A DNA stretch of 64,000 nucleotides from Clostridiales bacterium. GTDB taxonomy: Bacteria > Bacillota > Clostridia > Lachnospirales > Lachnospiraceae. The notes beneath the pieces are model-generated. The model was not told where the DNA came from and made no database searches. It saw nothing but the letters and a program-made list of their open reading frames with translations. The stretch spans positions 33,692 through 97,691 of the forward strand of contig JAGZDD010000001.1 in assembly GCA_018369015.1 (NCBI GenBank), written 5' to 3'. The position numbers were made by a program, and so were the translations under genes. This document shows, piece by piece, positions 7,687-16,832 of the stretch; the stretch's first letter is position 1, and each line of letters begins with the position of its first letter.

Positions 7687-9684
7687 ATGAAAAAAACTGT
7701 GAATAATAAATATGCCCCGCTTTTTGAACCTCTGATCTTAAGAGGAAAATTGATTAAAAACCGTTTTGAAGCTGCACCGGTCAGTATGGGGCCTGTGAAG
7801 AAGGGCGAGCTTCCATGTGAGCAGGTTTTATCAGAGCTTGAGTGCTGCAGCTCAGGAAATTTTGGAATTTATGTGATCGGCGAGGTTTTTGTCGATGATT
7901 GGGGGAACCGTAGGGTTCCTCTGGATTCTTATGATTTTAGTGACCTGTCCGAAGCGAATCTTCTTCCGTATAAGGCTGCGGCAGACATTTTGAAAAAGAA
8001 CGGCTGCGTACCGGTAATTGAATTAAGTCATTGCGGGGCGCACAGAGAGGGAGAAGCTTACGGTCCGGATGCATTTGTGGCAGAAGACGGAACAAAAGTC
8101 CATGCAATGGATGAAGCGATGATCGAAAATGTATGCCGGAATTTTGCCAATGCGGCTGTATTTATGAAAAAAGCAGGCTTTGACGGGGTTATGGCGCATT
8201 TTGGACATGGATGGCTTGTCCATCAGTTTTTGTCGCCGATGACAAACCATAGGAATGACAAATTTGGAGGTACTTTGGAAAACCGTACCCGGCTGGCTTT
8301 GATGATCGTCCAGACGATACGGAAGGCTGTAGGCGAGGATTTTATTATTGAAGTGCGTATGAGCGGGGATGAATTAATGCCCGGAGGCTATGATTTCCAT
8401 GAATTTGTAAAAATTGCAGAAATTTTAGATGAATATGTGGATATAATCCATGTTTCTATGGGCGTTTATGGAAACCCGGTAAAAACGCGGGAATTTTCAA
8501 GTATTTACCATGAGAAAGGATGTAATGCCTATATTTCCCAGGCATTAAAGGCCAGCCTTAACCATGCCCTTGTGTCGGTAGTGGGAGGCATTAATGATCC
8601 GGAGGTTGCCCTTGAAATTATTCAATCAAAAAAAGCAGATTTTGTGGCACTTGGACGGCAAAAATATGCGGATTTCCAGTTTATTACTAAATTAATGTCC
8701 GGACACCCTGAAAAAATCTATCCATGTATTCGGTGTTTTTGCTGTTTTAGCGGGCCAAATACGTCTCCGTCACAAAGAGAATGGAAGCCCGGATGCTCCG
8801 TCAATCCGATGCATATGAGCTATGAATATATGAATATGCCGCTTCCGGAAAGAAAATTGAGAATACTTGTCGCCGGAGGCGGTGTTGCGGGATTATATTT
8901 TTCTATAATAGCTGCGCAAAGGGGCCATACCGTACAGATTGTCGAAAAAAATGGCCGACTTGGAGGAATCCTTCATACGGTTTCAAAGGATGTCCATAAA
9001 GAAGCATTGATACGTTTTATTTCTGCATTAGTTCAAAATGTAGAGCAATCAAATATTAAAATATTAATGAATACAGATGTTGATGCTTCGGTTATCCGGG
9101 ATTTTTCACCAGACGTTTTTGTGGCAGCAATAGGGGGAAAGCCTAGAAATTTAAAAATGCAGGGATGTAGTAATAAAAAGTTGTTATCTGCAATAAACGT
9201 TATGGAAAAAGCGGATCAGCTTGGACAAAGGATTGTGATTCTCGGCGGCGGCCTTATTGGCAGCGAGCTGGCAGTTTTTCTGAATAAAATGGGAAAAGAG
9301 GTTATTTTGACATCAAGGGGTAAGATTTTGCAAAATGTCTATCCTCTGCATAAAATAGCCGTCCAGGGGGAGTTGGATAAAGGCGTTGTCTGCATGGAGG
9401 ATGTCGACTATGGAGAAATTACGGAGAATGGGATTTATGTCACAACGCAAGATGAAAAAGAACAGTTTCTTTCTGCGGATCATATCATCCAGGCTTCTGG
9501 CTTACAGGTGGATTGTGAGGAATTAAATCGGCTGGAAACAATGACACAGGGGATTCCTTTTTATAAAATCGGGGATTGCCATGGCATAGGAAAGATACGT
9601 CAGGCAACCAGCGACGCTTTTTTACTGGCAATGCAGCTTGGCTGTGATTACCGTCCTAAACCGCAAAAAAGCCTTTGGCTGTAA
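7687..9684 (+). CDS. NADH:flavin oxidoreductase, old yellow enzyme / 2,4-dienoyl-CoA reductase type
   Basis: Multidomain cytoplasmic ene-reductase (665 residues). Residues about 5-340 form the FMN-binding TIM barrel (opening FEPLILRGKLIKNRFEAAP, later FGGTLENRTRL). A cysteine cluster for a 4Fe-4S centre follows at Cys347, Cys350, Cys352, Cys353 and Cys370. Residues about 394-650 are the FAD/NAD part with two dinucleotide motifs, VAGGGVAGLYFS and ILGGGLIGSELA. Family members reduce activated C=C bonds, for example dienoyl-CoA, enoates, bile acid enones and (iso)flavones. The cysteine spacing (x2, x1, x0, x16) differs from the usual x2, x3, x11-12 pattern, so the cluster ligands need checking. 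Neighbouring flavoprotein and glycosidase point to aglycone reduction after sugar removal; this is inference. Confidence 0.85.
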   Translation: MKKTVNNKYAPLFEPLILRGKLIKNRFEAAPVSMGPVKKGELPCEQVLSELECCSSGNFGIYVIGEVFVDDWGNRRVPLDSYDFSDLSEANLLPYKAAADILKKNGCVPVIELSHCGAHREGEAYGPDAFVAEDGTKVHAMDEAMIENVCRNFANAAVFMKKAGFDGVMAHFGHGWLVHQFLSPMTNHRNDKFGGTLENRTRLALMIVQTIRKAVGEDFIIEVRMSGDELMPGGYDFHEFVKIAEILDEYVDIIHVSMGVYGNPVKTREFSSIYHEKGCNAYISQALKASLNHALVSVVGGINDPEVALEIIQSKKADFVALGRQKYADFQFITKLMSGHPEKIYPCIRCFCCFSGPNTSPSQREWKPGCSVNPMHMSYEYMNMPLPERKLRILVAGGGVAGLYFSIIAAQRGHTVQIVEKNGRLGGILHTVSKDVHKEALIRFISALVQNVEQSNIKILMNTDVDASVIRDFSPDVFVAAIGGKPRNLKMQGCSNKKLLSAINVMEKADQLGQRIVILGGGLIGSELAVFLNKMGKEVILTSRGKILQNVYPLHKIAVQGELDKGVVCMEDVDYGEITENGIYVTTQDEKEQFLSADHIIQASGLQVDCEELNRLETMTQGIPFYKIGDCHGIGKIRQATSDAFLLAMQLGCDYRPKPQKSLWL

Positions 9685-9746
9685 GGCATTTAAGTTGGAG
9701 TGTAAAGTATTTAATGTTAAGACAGAAGGGCAGGGATAGAAAAATC

Positions 9747-12662
9747 ATGTTGGAACAAACAAAATTTCCCAATATTTTTACACGGGAAGCTTTGAAATAT
9801 GAGGCTGAACAAATAATAGAAAATAAATGCGAAGCTTTGGTAAATGCAATGACAATACAGGAAAAGATGGACCTGCTTTATGGGTGGAGTAATCCGGTGG
9901 ATATAGGACAGTTAGCAAATGGCGGATATAATCCAGGGGTACCAAGACTTGGAATACCTGAAATCCGTATGTATGACGGCCCTGGAGGTCCGACATGTGT
10001 TGTAGAAACGACCGGTTTTCCGCAGATGACTGTCCTTGGCTGTACCTGGGATGAAGAGCTGGCCTATCTTTACGGTAAAGCGTGCGGCAGGGAAAATTCG
10101 ATGATTTCCGGGAACAGGCAGCTTGGCTCACAGATGGATGTCCGGCGCTCGCCGCAGTTTGGCAGGAATATGAAAAGTGAAGATCCGCTGCTTTGCGCCA
10201 AGCTTGGAACTGCGGAAGCAAAAGGTATCCAGGAGAATGGCGTTGCGGCAACCTTAAAGCACTTTGTTGCGGCTAACGTATTTGCAGTCGGAGAATTGGC
10301 GGATATTATTGTTGACGAGCAAACTTTACATGAAATGTACCTGCGGCCGTTTGAGGAGGCGATTGTCCATGGCGGCGGATGTTCTGTTATGGCAGCATAC
10401 AATATCATTAACGGCTCTCATTGCAGCGATAACCATTATTTATTAAAAACTGTTCTCAGGGATATGTGGAATTATAAAGGCGAGGTCATGTCGGACTGGG
10501 GGGCTAACCATAAAATGTCGATCCCCTTCGGACTGGATGTGGAAATGCCAAGGGCGGCATTTAATGACAGCTATAGAATACTGCGTGGAATCGAACATGG
10601 AGATCTTGATTGGGAAGACATTAAAAATGCGGCAAAGCATGTCCTGTTTGCCATGGGGAAAGCCGGACTTTTAGGAATGACTTGCTGGGATGATAAAGGA
10701 CGGCCGATGGAAGAACATGGCCGCACAAAACCTATCAGGATGAAATGGTATTATGATGAAGAAAAAGCCTCTGTTTTTGAAAATAGTTCCAAAGTCGCGC
10801 AGCGTATTTTGGAAGAAGGCATTGTTCTTGCGAAAAACGAAGATCAATCATTACCGTTAACCGAAGATGATATAAAAAGCGATGATGGCATAGCTTTGAT
10901 TGGCCTGGGCGCATTTTATCCGATTTGCGGTGAATTGTCGGAGCGGTCTTTTGGACGGCTTTCACGGATGCGGGCTCCAAAAGACGTATTATCGGAGCTT
11001 ACAGGTCATGCAATTCGTGCAGAAATTGCGATTGATTTTCCAGGGGAGACAATCCCGGGCGAATTTTTATTCCAGGATGCACAGGGAAAAAAACACGGGC
11101 TGGTACGAAGCTACGGAATCACTAAAGAGGATACCGATCTGGCGGCTCCTGAGTTTTTTATCGGCGGCGCCGGCGCAGAGTTTCATGGTTTTAGCGGAAC
11201 GCTGGATGAGTACGGGGAACTTGTTCATAACAATGTCCAGGATAGCTGGGAAACGGTGGAAACCTATGGGAGCGTGCCTGGGAAAGCTGATGGAACATTT
11301 GCATCCACAGATCTGACACTGGATCTAACCTGCGGCAAAAATCTGGACGGTTCTATTGTTACAGATTACCATAATGGCGTTGGCGGAAATGCTGTTGAAG
11401 AACCTATGATACGGTATACATGGCGGGGGTATCTGAAAGCCCCGGAAGATGGAATCTATCAATTAAATATGGAGGAGATCGGCGGGCCGTGTGCATTTAA
11501 GATTTGTATCAATGGAAAGTGGATCGTTGTTTCCGATATGATTATGAGAGAAGGCGCGCATTGGCCTTGGGAATCTATGGTGAATACTTATGAAGGTATG
11601 GGGATTGGACCGGCCTGCGTAACTCTGGAAAAAGATAAAATGTACCCGGTACTTATTTATGCAGCACATATTGATAAAAGGAAGGATATGCAGCTTAGGC
11701 TTTCATGGCTCACTCCGTCAAGACGGAAAAACGACTATGAACATGCGCTGAAATTGGCGGAAAACTCAAAGAAAGTCATTTTGTTTGTCAACAACCTGAA
11801 TGAAACTGCAAAAATTTTTGAAAAGCTTGGTGGTTGGCCGGATTTACAACTGCCACAAAATCAGGTAAAGCTAATAAAGGACATATCCAGAGCGGTCCAC
11901 GGCCATGGTGGGAAATTGATCGTTGTACTACAGAGCAGTGCCGCTCACGCTTTAGGAGCCTGGGCTGATGACTGCGACGCCCTTTTAATCACACATCTTA
12001 CAGGACAGGAAGGGAGTATTCCTTTATGTAGGATTTTGCTGGGGCAGGTAAATCCTTCGGGAAAATTAGCACAGACATGGCCAAGAAATAACGAAGATAC
12101 GCCGATCAGCGATAGCCCTGAGCATCGTCAATTAAGATATGACGGCGTTACGTTTAACGGGCGGAAAACCGTTTTTTATGACGAAGGTATTTTCTTTGGC
12201 TACCGCTGGTACGAAACGGAACATATTGTTCCTCAGTTTCCTTTTGGCCACGGGCTAAGTTATACGACCTTTGAATATAAAAATATGGAGGTATTTCAGG
12301 ATATAGATGGGCTCCATGTCCATCTTGAAATAACAAATACGGGCAGTTGTGCGGGAGATGAGATTATCCAGATTTATCTTGGCGCTGCAAAGGTTCCTCG
12401 GTATATACAGATGGCGGAGAAAAAGCTGGCAGCGTTTCAGCGGGTGCGCAATATTTTGCCTGGGGAAACTGTTCCTGTGGTTTTAAATATTGCCTGCCAG
12501 GAGCTTTGCTATTGGAATCCCGCGCTGGAATTGATTTCCCGTGAGGATGGAACAAAGGATAAGTGGATGCTTGCCTGTGGCAAACGTAAGATTTATGCCG
12601 GGGCATCTATTGCGGATCTTCGGCTGGAAGTAGAATTTGATGTAAAAGCATTGGATAGCTGA
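9747..12662 (+). CDS. GH3 beta-glycosidase with PA14 insert
   Basis: Cytoplasmic retaining beta-glycosidase, probably a beta-glucosidase acting on imported glycosides (about 971 residues, no signal peptide). N-terminal GH3 barrel contains PRLGIPEIRMYDGPGG, the substrate-binding KHFVAAN motif and the nucleophile Asp250 in MSDWGAN. A PA14-type carbohydrate-binding insert lies around residues 540-640 (EEPMIRYTWRGYLKAPEDGI), inside the C-terminal alpha/beta sandwich as in plant-glycoside-active GH3 enzymes. The end is a fibronectin-III-like domain (IIQIYLGAAKVPRY). ATG 9747 with AGGGCAGGG upstream is preferred; ATG 9714 and a GTG/ATG further up, overlapping the previous gene, are possible. It lies 58 bases before the C-glycoside module, so one operon seems able to open both O- and C-glycosides. 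Confidence 0.9.
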   Translation: MLEQTKFPNIFTREALKYEAEQIIENKCEALVNAMTIQEKMDLLYGWSNPVDIGQLANGGYNPGVPRLGIPEIRMYDGPGGPTCVVETTGFPQMTVLGCTWDEELAYLYGKACGRENSMISGNRQLGSQMDVRRSPQFGRNMKSEDPLLCAKLGTAEAKGIQENGVAATLKHFVAANVFAVGELADIIVDEQTLHEMYLRPFEEAIVHGGGCSVMAAYNIINGSHCSDNHYLLKTVLRDMWNYKGEVMSDWGANHKMSIPFGLDVEMPRAAFNDSYRILRGIEHGDLDWEDIKNAAKHVLFAMGKAGLLGMTCWDDKGRPMEEHGRTKPIRMKWYYDEEKASVFENSSKVAQRILEEGIVLAKNEDQSLPLTEDDIKSDDGIALIGLGAFYPICGELSERSFGRLSRMRAPKDVLSELTGHAIRAEIAIDFPGETIPGEFLFQDAQGKKHGLVRSYGITKEDTDLAAPEFFIGGAGAEFHGFSGTLDEYGELVHNNVQDSWETVETYGSVPGKADGTFASTDLTLDLTCGKNLDGSIVTDYHNGVGGNAVEEPMIRYTWRGYLKAPEDGIYQLNMEEIGGPCAFKICINGKWIVVSDMIMREGAHWPWESMVNTYEGMGIGPACVTLEKDKMYPVLIYAAHIDKRKDMQLRLSWLTPSRRKNDYEHALKLAENSKKVILFVNNLNETAKIFEKLGGWPDLQLPQNQVKLIKDISRAVHGHGGKLIVVLQSSAAHALGAWADDCDALLITHLTGQEGSIPLCRILLGQVNPSGKLAQTWPRNNEDTPISDSPEHRQLRYDGVTFNGRKTVFYDEGIFFGYRWYETEHIVPQFPFGHGLSYTTFEYKNMEVFQDIDGLHVHLEITNTGSCAGDEIIQIYLGAAKVPRYIQMAEKKLAAFQRVRNILPGETVPVVLNIACQELCYWNPALELISREDGTKDKWMLACGKRKIYAGASIADLRLEVEFDVKALDS

Positions 12663-12720
12663 CGGGAACGTTTTATCCAATAAATATATTTTAAATAATA
12701 TTGAAATGGAGGCAAAAAAT

Positions 12721-13815
12721 ATGGAGAAAGTAAAAGTTGGTATTGTGGGATGCGGAGGGATTGCCAATAGTAAACATTTACCTGCCTTGAAAAAGAACAA
12801 GGATTTGAATGATATTGTGGCATTTTGCGATATTATTCCAGAAAGGGCTGAAAAAGCGGCAAAAGAATATGGTACTTCAAAAGCAAGGATTTATACGGAC
12901 TATAAAGAGCTTATGGCAGACCCAGAGGTTGAGGTTGTTCATGTATGCACGCCTAATGTTTCTCACTGCCCAATTACTGTGGCAGCTTTTGAGAGCGGCA
13001 AGCATGTTTTATGTGAAAAGCCAATGGCGGCCAACTCGGCGGATGCCGGATTAATGATAGAAGCCTGGAAAAAGTCCGGGAAAAAATTTACTATCGGGTA
13101 TCAAAATAGATTTCGGGAAGATGTCCAAATATTAAAAAAGGCGTGTGAAAATGGTGAATTGGGTGATATTTATGTTGGCAAAGCTCATGCTGTGCGCCGA
13201 CGCGCTGTTCCTACATGGGGCGTATTCCCAAACAAAGCTCTGCAAGGCGGAGGGCCTCTGATTGATATAGGAACACATGCATTGGATATTACTTTATGGG
13301 TTATGGATAATTATGATGTTGAAAGTGTTTCAGGAGCCGTTTTTTATAAAATGAGGAACCATCCGGAAGGCAATATTTTTGGTCCGTGGAACCCGGAAAC
13401 ATTTGAGGTTGAAGATTCAGCTTTTGGCTTTGTTAAAATGAAGAACGGAGCCGTGGTATATATCGAGGCAGCCTGGGCTTTAAACACGTTAGAATCAAAA
13501 GAGGCTTCGACAACCGTATGTGGTACACTGGCCGGAGCCGAAATTCATCACGGGCCAAGTTATCCTAATGATGAGTTGATTTTTAACCGTGTAAGAAATG
13601 AATCTTTTATGGAAGAAAGACTTTCACCGAAAGGTGGCATTGATTATTTTGAGGGGATACAGTCGGCTGAGGGTATTGCAGAAAACCGCTATTGGCTTAA
13701 TGCGATTCTTAATGATACGCAGCCGCTTGTGAAGCCTGAGGAAGCCTTTGTTGTTACACAAATTTTAGAAGCAATTTATCAGGCAGCGGACCAAAAGACT
13801 ACGATTATGTTTTAA
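12721..13815 (+). CDS. Gfo/Idh/MocA oxidoreductase, DgpA-like C-glycoside 3-oxidase candidate (A1)
   Basis: NAD(P)-dependent sugar oxidoreductase (364 residues), proposed to oxidise the sugar of a C-glycoside at C3 so that the B/C complex can split the C-C bond. Rossmann fold with GIVGCGGIA at the N terminus; Lys100 in the CEKP motif; active-site Asp182 and His186 in DIGTHALD. It is closely similar along its whole length to the protein at 34049 (shared blocks IYTDYKEL, VVHVCTPNVSHC, PTWGVFPNKALQGGGPLIDI), and both sit beside B and C genes, as dgpA does in puerarin-degrading gut bacteria. The true start is ATG 12721, because an earlier ATG at 12706 overlaps the ribosome binding site GGAGG (12708-12712). 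The gene order here is A1-C1-B1. The exact substrate is not visible. Confidence 0.82.
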   Translation: MEKVKVGIVGCGGIANSKHLPALKKNKDLNDIVAFCDIIPERAEKAAKEYGTSKARIYTDYKELMADPEVEVVHVCTPNVSHCPITVAAFESGKHVLCEKPMAANSADAGLMIEAWKKSGKKFTIGYQNRFREDVQILKKACENGELGDIYVGKAHAVRRRAVPTWGVFPNKALQGGGPLIDIGTHALDITLWVMDNYDVESVSGAVFYKMRNHPEGNIFGPWNPETFEVEDSAFGFVKMKNGAVVYIEAAWALNTLESKEASTTVCGTLAGAEIHHGPSYPNDELIFNRVRNESFMEERLSPKGGIDYFEGIQSAEGIAENRYWLNAILNDTQPLVKPEEAFVVTQILEAIYQAADQKTTIMF

Positions 13816-13846
13816 TAATCATCTGAAATATAAGGGAGGAAAAGGT

Positions 13847-14725
13847 ATGCAGACAAAGAAAGGCCCTAAAAGGGGGGTATCCGCATTTAGTTATACGGAA
13901 TTACTTTTTAAAACAATGACATTGGAAGATGTGTTTGAAGAAATGAAGGATCTCGGGGCAACAGGCATTGAAATTTTGGGCAACGGGCATATTCCAGGAT
14001 ATCCGTATCCTAGCGATGAGTGGGTCGAGCATTGGCATTATTTATGTAATAAATATGACGTAGAACCGGCGGAGTACGGACATTGGGTCGATTCCCGGCT
14101 TTTTAAGGGAAGGCTTCTGGATGCAAAGGAAGCCACGGAGATGATTAAAAGAGATATTCGTTTGGCACATCGTTTAGGATTTAAAGTTATGCGTACAAAA
14201 CTGGGAGTGACGGACGATACACTGTCTCCGGTGCAAAATTGGCGGGAGTTTATTAAAATGGCTTTGCCTTATGCGGAAGAATATAATGTGCGTATGTGCC
14301 CGGAAATCCATATTCCAACGGCGTTAAAATCGAAAATGGTTGACGACTATGTGGAATTTATCGAACAGACTGGAACAAAGTATTTTGGGTTAAATATTGA
14401 TTTTGGAACCTTCAGAAATGTTTTTGACCCGAATGAATTTCGGATGCCTGGTCTGCCGGAGGATGGAAGCCCATGTAGCTATCCTGAAGATTTAATACCT
14501 CTGCTTCCATATCTTTATGCGTGCCATGCAAAATTTAATTATATGAATGAAAATTTTGAGGAAACAACGATTCCTTATGAAGAGATTCTTAAAATTTTAA
14601 AAGATCATCAATGGGATGGGTATATGCTTAGTGAATATGAAGGGCCTCGTATGAATGAACCAGGTTTTGTATCTGAGCAGATACGGCGGCAGCATGTTAT
14701 GATGAAACGGATTCTGGGAGAATAG
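13847..14725 (+). CDS. TIM-barrel protein, C-glycoside deglycosidase alpha-type subunit (C1)
   Basis: AP_endonuc_2/sugar phosphate isomerase-epimerase fold, 292 residues, proposed catalytic subunit that eliminates the aglycone from a 3-keto C-glycoside. The four metal ligands expected for this fold are visible: Glu153 (PEIHIP), Asp185 (NIDFG), His227 (CHAKF) and Glu263 (SEYEG). The CHAKF and SEYEG blocks are shared with C2 and C3 elsewhere in the window. It is about 45-85 residues shorter than C2 and C3, mainly in the segment between Asp and His. Start ATG 13847 has AAGGGAGGAAAAGG in front. It lies between A1 and B1 with 31 and 15 base gaps; B1 is the expected partner. Confidence 0.82.
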   Translation: MQTKKGPKRGVSAFSYTELLFKTMTLEDVFEEMKDLGATGIEILGNGHIPGYPYPSDEWVEHWHYLCNKYDVEPAEYGHWVDSRLFKGRLLDAKEATEMIKRDIRLAHRLGFKVMRTKLGVTDDTLSPVQNWREFIKMALPYAEEYNVRMCPEIHIPTALKSKMVDDYVEFIEQTGTKYFGLNIDFGTFRNVFDPNEFRMPGLPEDGSPCSYPEDLIPLLPYLYACHAKFNYMNENFEETTIPYEEILKILKDHQWDGYMLSEYEGPRMNEPGFVSEQIRRQHVMMKRILGE

Positions 14726-14740
14726 TTGGAGGGAACGGAT

Positions 14741-15160
14741 ATGTTAGAAATGGATGTTATACAGGTAAGAGGGTTTCGTAATATCGTACAAAACGGGAAG
14801 ATCACAGGCTTTCAATTCAGAGTGAGGTCAACCTACTATCGGGGGATATGGCTGTCACTGTTAAGGCCGGGAGATATTATCGTAGATAATGAAAGATTTC
14901 CAAGGGATTCTGTCTTATGGGAAATTGGTGGGCTTGAGTATACACCCGAAGAAATGCTAAAGACAGGAGATGTGCAATGGCCAAACAGCGAGGCAGCGGT
15001 AATTAAGGTTAAAAAACCGGGAGGACTGGAAAGCGGATATCACGACGTAAGTATTGGATACCGCTATATTATGTCATATATTCCTCCAGTCGTATGCAGT
15101 GATGAGGCTTTTGAACATATCCCTATGGATATATTTTCAAAACGAATGATTTTAGTATAA
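14741..15160 (+). CDS. DUF6379 / C-glycoside deglycosidase beta subunit (B1)
   Basis: Small beta-sandwich-type protein (139 residues), partner of C1. It shares with B2 and B3 the landmarks GF.F..R, YYRGIWLSL near residues 32-40, YTPEEM followed by W about ten residues on, and KKPGGLESG..H in the C-terminal half. This is the DUF6379 (CGDB) family, known from DgpB/CarC-type subunits that associate with the TIM-barrel subunit. A TTG at 14726 lies inside the ribosome binding site TTGGAGGG, so ATG 14741 is the start. Last gene of operon 1; a terminator stem follows after 13 bases. Confidence 0.82.
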   Translation: MLEMDVIQVRGFRNIVQNGKITGFQFRVRSTYYRGIWLSLLRPGDIIVDNERFPRDSVLWEIGGLEYTPEEMLKTGDVQWPNSEAAVIKVKKPGGLESGYHDVSIGYRYIMSYIPPVVCSDEAFEHIPMDIFSKRMILV

Positions 15161-15173
15161 TTAAGGGAAGAAA

Positions 15174-15209
15174 ATGGGGCTGTGAAGGAAATGATTAAAA
15201 CAGCCCCAT
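15174..15209. terminator. Bidirectional terminator between operon 1 and the sigma-54 activator
   Basis: Perfect 10-bp stem ATGGGGCTGT (15174-15183) with ACAGCCCCAT (15200-15209). On the minus strand it is followed by TTTTCTT, so it serves the activator gene ending at 15219; on the plus strand the tail CCTTATATATT is weaker. It can end both convergent transcripts. Confidence 0.7.
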
Positions 15210-15218
15210 CCTTATATA

Positions 15219-16592
15219 TTACATATGATATATAATCATCTTATTATAAAGCATTGTCCGCGATATGCCTAAAAGCTTTGCGGCCGATGCTTTATTATTT
15301 CCCGTATGAAGGAGGGCTTCGGCAATCAGCTTCTTTTCAAGCTGCTGTTTGGCCTGGGCCAGATTGAAGGCGCCTGTCTGAGAAAAGTGAGCGCTTCCTG
15401 AAGAAGATACAAGGCTGTGTTTAAGATTATAAAAATCGGGAACATCTAAAATAGAGTCATTGCATATATTCATTGCGCTTTCAACAGCATTTTGAAGCTC
15501 ACGGATGTTTCCAGGCCAATGATAGCCCATAAGCATGGAAAGCGCTTTGGGAGAAATGCCGCTGACTGCCATACCTAACTGACGGTTAAATTTTTGAATA
15601 AAATAGTCCACAAGAAGGGGAATATCTGTGATTCGTTCACGCAGGGGCGGAGCGATAATTCTTATGACATTCAGGCGATAATAAAGGTCCTGTCGGAATG
15701 TTCCTTCCTTTACATCAATATCCAGAGGGCGGTTCGTCGCGGCAATGATACGTACATCAATAGAAATATTTTTATCACTTCCTACCGGCTCAATTTCTCG
15801 TTCCTGGAGAACACGCAGGAACTTGGGCTGCATAGCCTTTGGCAGAAGATTAATTTCATCGAGAAAAATTGAGCCGTGATCGGCAAATTCAAACTTTCCT
15901 ACTTTGCCATGACGGCTTGCCCCTGTGAACGCCCCGGAGGCGTAGCCAAAAAACTCAGATTCCATAAGTTCCTGGGGAATAGCTGAACAATTGACACGGA
16001 CAAAATGGTGCCCATTGCGGGAGCTTAAGGTATGTATGGAGTGAGCAATTAATTCCTTTCCTGTTCCTGTTTCACCTTCAATGAGCACCGTAGAATTGGA
16101 ACGGGCGGCCTGGCGTATTTCTTCCTTTAGCTTTTGTACGCTTGGGCTGTTCCCTATGATATTTTCAAGGCCGTATTTGGCAGAACGTTCCTTGATAAGC
16201 TCCGATTTGTAATAGGAAAGCTCATTCGCAAGGACATTGATCCGCTGGCTGAGATTCATTAAATTGTGCGCGCCCTGGACAATAATATATAAATAGATTT
16301 TTTCTACGCTGCCTTCCGAATTTAAAATTGGATAATAGGTCGTCAGCGCCGGATTGCCGTTAAAATTAACGGATTTTGCGAAAACCATCTTCTTGGTTGC
16401 ATAAACCTCTTTTGCATGAGTATCTGGGAATAAATCCCATACCTTTTTGTGGATAATATCTTCATAGCAGTGTCCTGAATATTTAATCCATCCCGGACTT
16501 ACATAAACATACCTGCCTAAAGAATCAAGGACTGCAACTGCGTCAAGTAAATTAATAAATTCTTCCATTTCATTTTTTGATAGTTCTTTCAA
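15219..16592 (-). CDS. Sigma-54-dependent activator with PAS sensor
   Basis: Bacterial enhancer-binding protein (457 residues) that would open a sigma-54 promoter, most probably the one at 16818-16832 that it is divergent to. Order: PAS domain about residues 10-110 (EEFINLLDAVAVLD, VSPGWIKYSG), AAA+ domain with Walker A GETGTGKE at 173-180 and the sigma-54 contact loop GAFTGA at 220-225, arginine finger region LRERITDIP, and a Fis-type helix-turn-helix at the end (AAKLLGISRTMLYNKM). TTG 16592 is preferred as start: GGGGGAA lies seven bases in front. An upstream ATG at 16643 would add a hydrophobic stretch and overlap the operator; ATG 16568 has no site. Three 18-bp sites lie between it and the target promoter, the first only 28 bases upstream of its start, suggesting autoregulation. 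Confidence 0.88.
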   Translation of the reverse strand: MKELSKNEMEEFINLLDAVAVLDSLGRYVYVSPGWIKYSGHCYEDIIHKKVWDLFPDTHAKEVYATKKMVFAKSVNFNGNPALTTYYPILNSEGSVEKIYLYIIVQGAHNLMNLSQRINVLANELSYYKSELIKERSAKYGLENIIGNSPSVQKLKEEIRQAARSNSTVLIEGETGTGKELIAHSIHTLSSRNGHHFVRVNCSAIPQELMESEFFGYASGAFTGASRHGKVGKFEFADHGSIFLDEINLLPKAMQPKFLRVLQEREIEPVGSDKNISIDVRIIAATNRPLDIDVKEGTFRQDLYYRLNVIRIIAPPLRERITDIPLLVDYFIQKFNRQLGMAVSGISPKALSMLMGYHWPGNIRELQNAVESAMNICNDSILDVPDFYNLKHSLVSSSGSAHFSQTGAFNLAQAKQQLEKKLIAEALLHTGNNKASAAKLLGISRTMLYNKMIIYHM

Positions 16593-16619
16593 AATAATTT
16601 CCCCCAATGACAAAAAAAG

Positions 16620-16655
16620 TGTCAATAATAATAGACATGTCAATATTTATGTACA
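16620..16655. promoter_or_regulatory. Tandem activator-type sites 1 and 2
   Basis: Two abutting 18-bp elements: TGTCAATAATAATAGACA (16620-16637) and TGTCAATATTTATGTACA (16638-16655). Both begin TGTCAATA and end ACA, with approximate dyad symmetry (half-site TGTCNATAA). A third copy is at 16739-16756. They lie between the sigma-54 activator gene and its presumed target promoter, the expected place for upstream activating sequences. Protein identity is inferred from position. Confidence 0.7.
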
Positions 16656-16738
16656 GTTTAAGCATTGTTTTATAAATGTATTATATCCGGGGTTTATACG
16701 CAAATGCAATATAATTATGCTGAAAATATTTTTTCGAG

Positions 16739-16756
16739 TGTCAATAATTATGAACA
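16739..16756. promoter_or_regulatory. Activator-type site 3
   Basis: TGTCAATAATTATGAACA, the same 18-bp element as sites 1 and 2 and the most symmetric (TGTCAATAA with the reverse complement TGTTCATAA). It lies about 80 bases upstream of the -24 element. Confidence 0.7.
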
Positions 16757-16817
16757 CATTCATAATCGCTTATTTTAGAAAGCCTTGAAAAAGCGGCGTT
16801 TAAGGGGGATAAATTTT

Positions 16818-16832
16818 TGGCACGGCAATTGC
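16818..16832 (+). promoter_or_regulatory. Sigma-54 (-24/-12) promoter of operon 2
   Basis: TGGCACGGCAATTGC fits the sigma-54 consensus TGGCAC-N5-TTGC exactly: GG at 16819-16820 and GC at 16831-16832, ten bases between them. Transcription should start near 16844, leaving a leader of about 85 bases before the cyclase gene at 16929. No sigma-70 promoter of comparable quality is seen in this gap. Confidence 0.9.

Noticed and set aside
6019..9684. Flavoprotein plus ene-reductase as equol-pathway enzymes
   Set aside because: Family and order are reminiscent of daidzein-reducing enzymes, but both families are broad and no short-chain dehydrogenase or racemase of that pathway is present. Kept only as analogy.
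9778..10251. 157-residue antisense frame inside the GH3 gene
   Set aside because: Lies wholly inside a well-supported gene, has no binding site and low-complexity translation. Shadow frame.
12706..12721. Earlier ATG for the A1 oxidoreductase
   Set aside because: It overlaps the GGAGG ribosome binding site of ATG 12721. The same pattern excludes 14726, 18118, 19219 and 38769 as starts of their genes.
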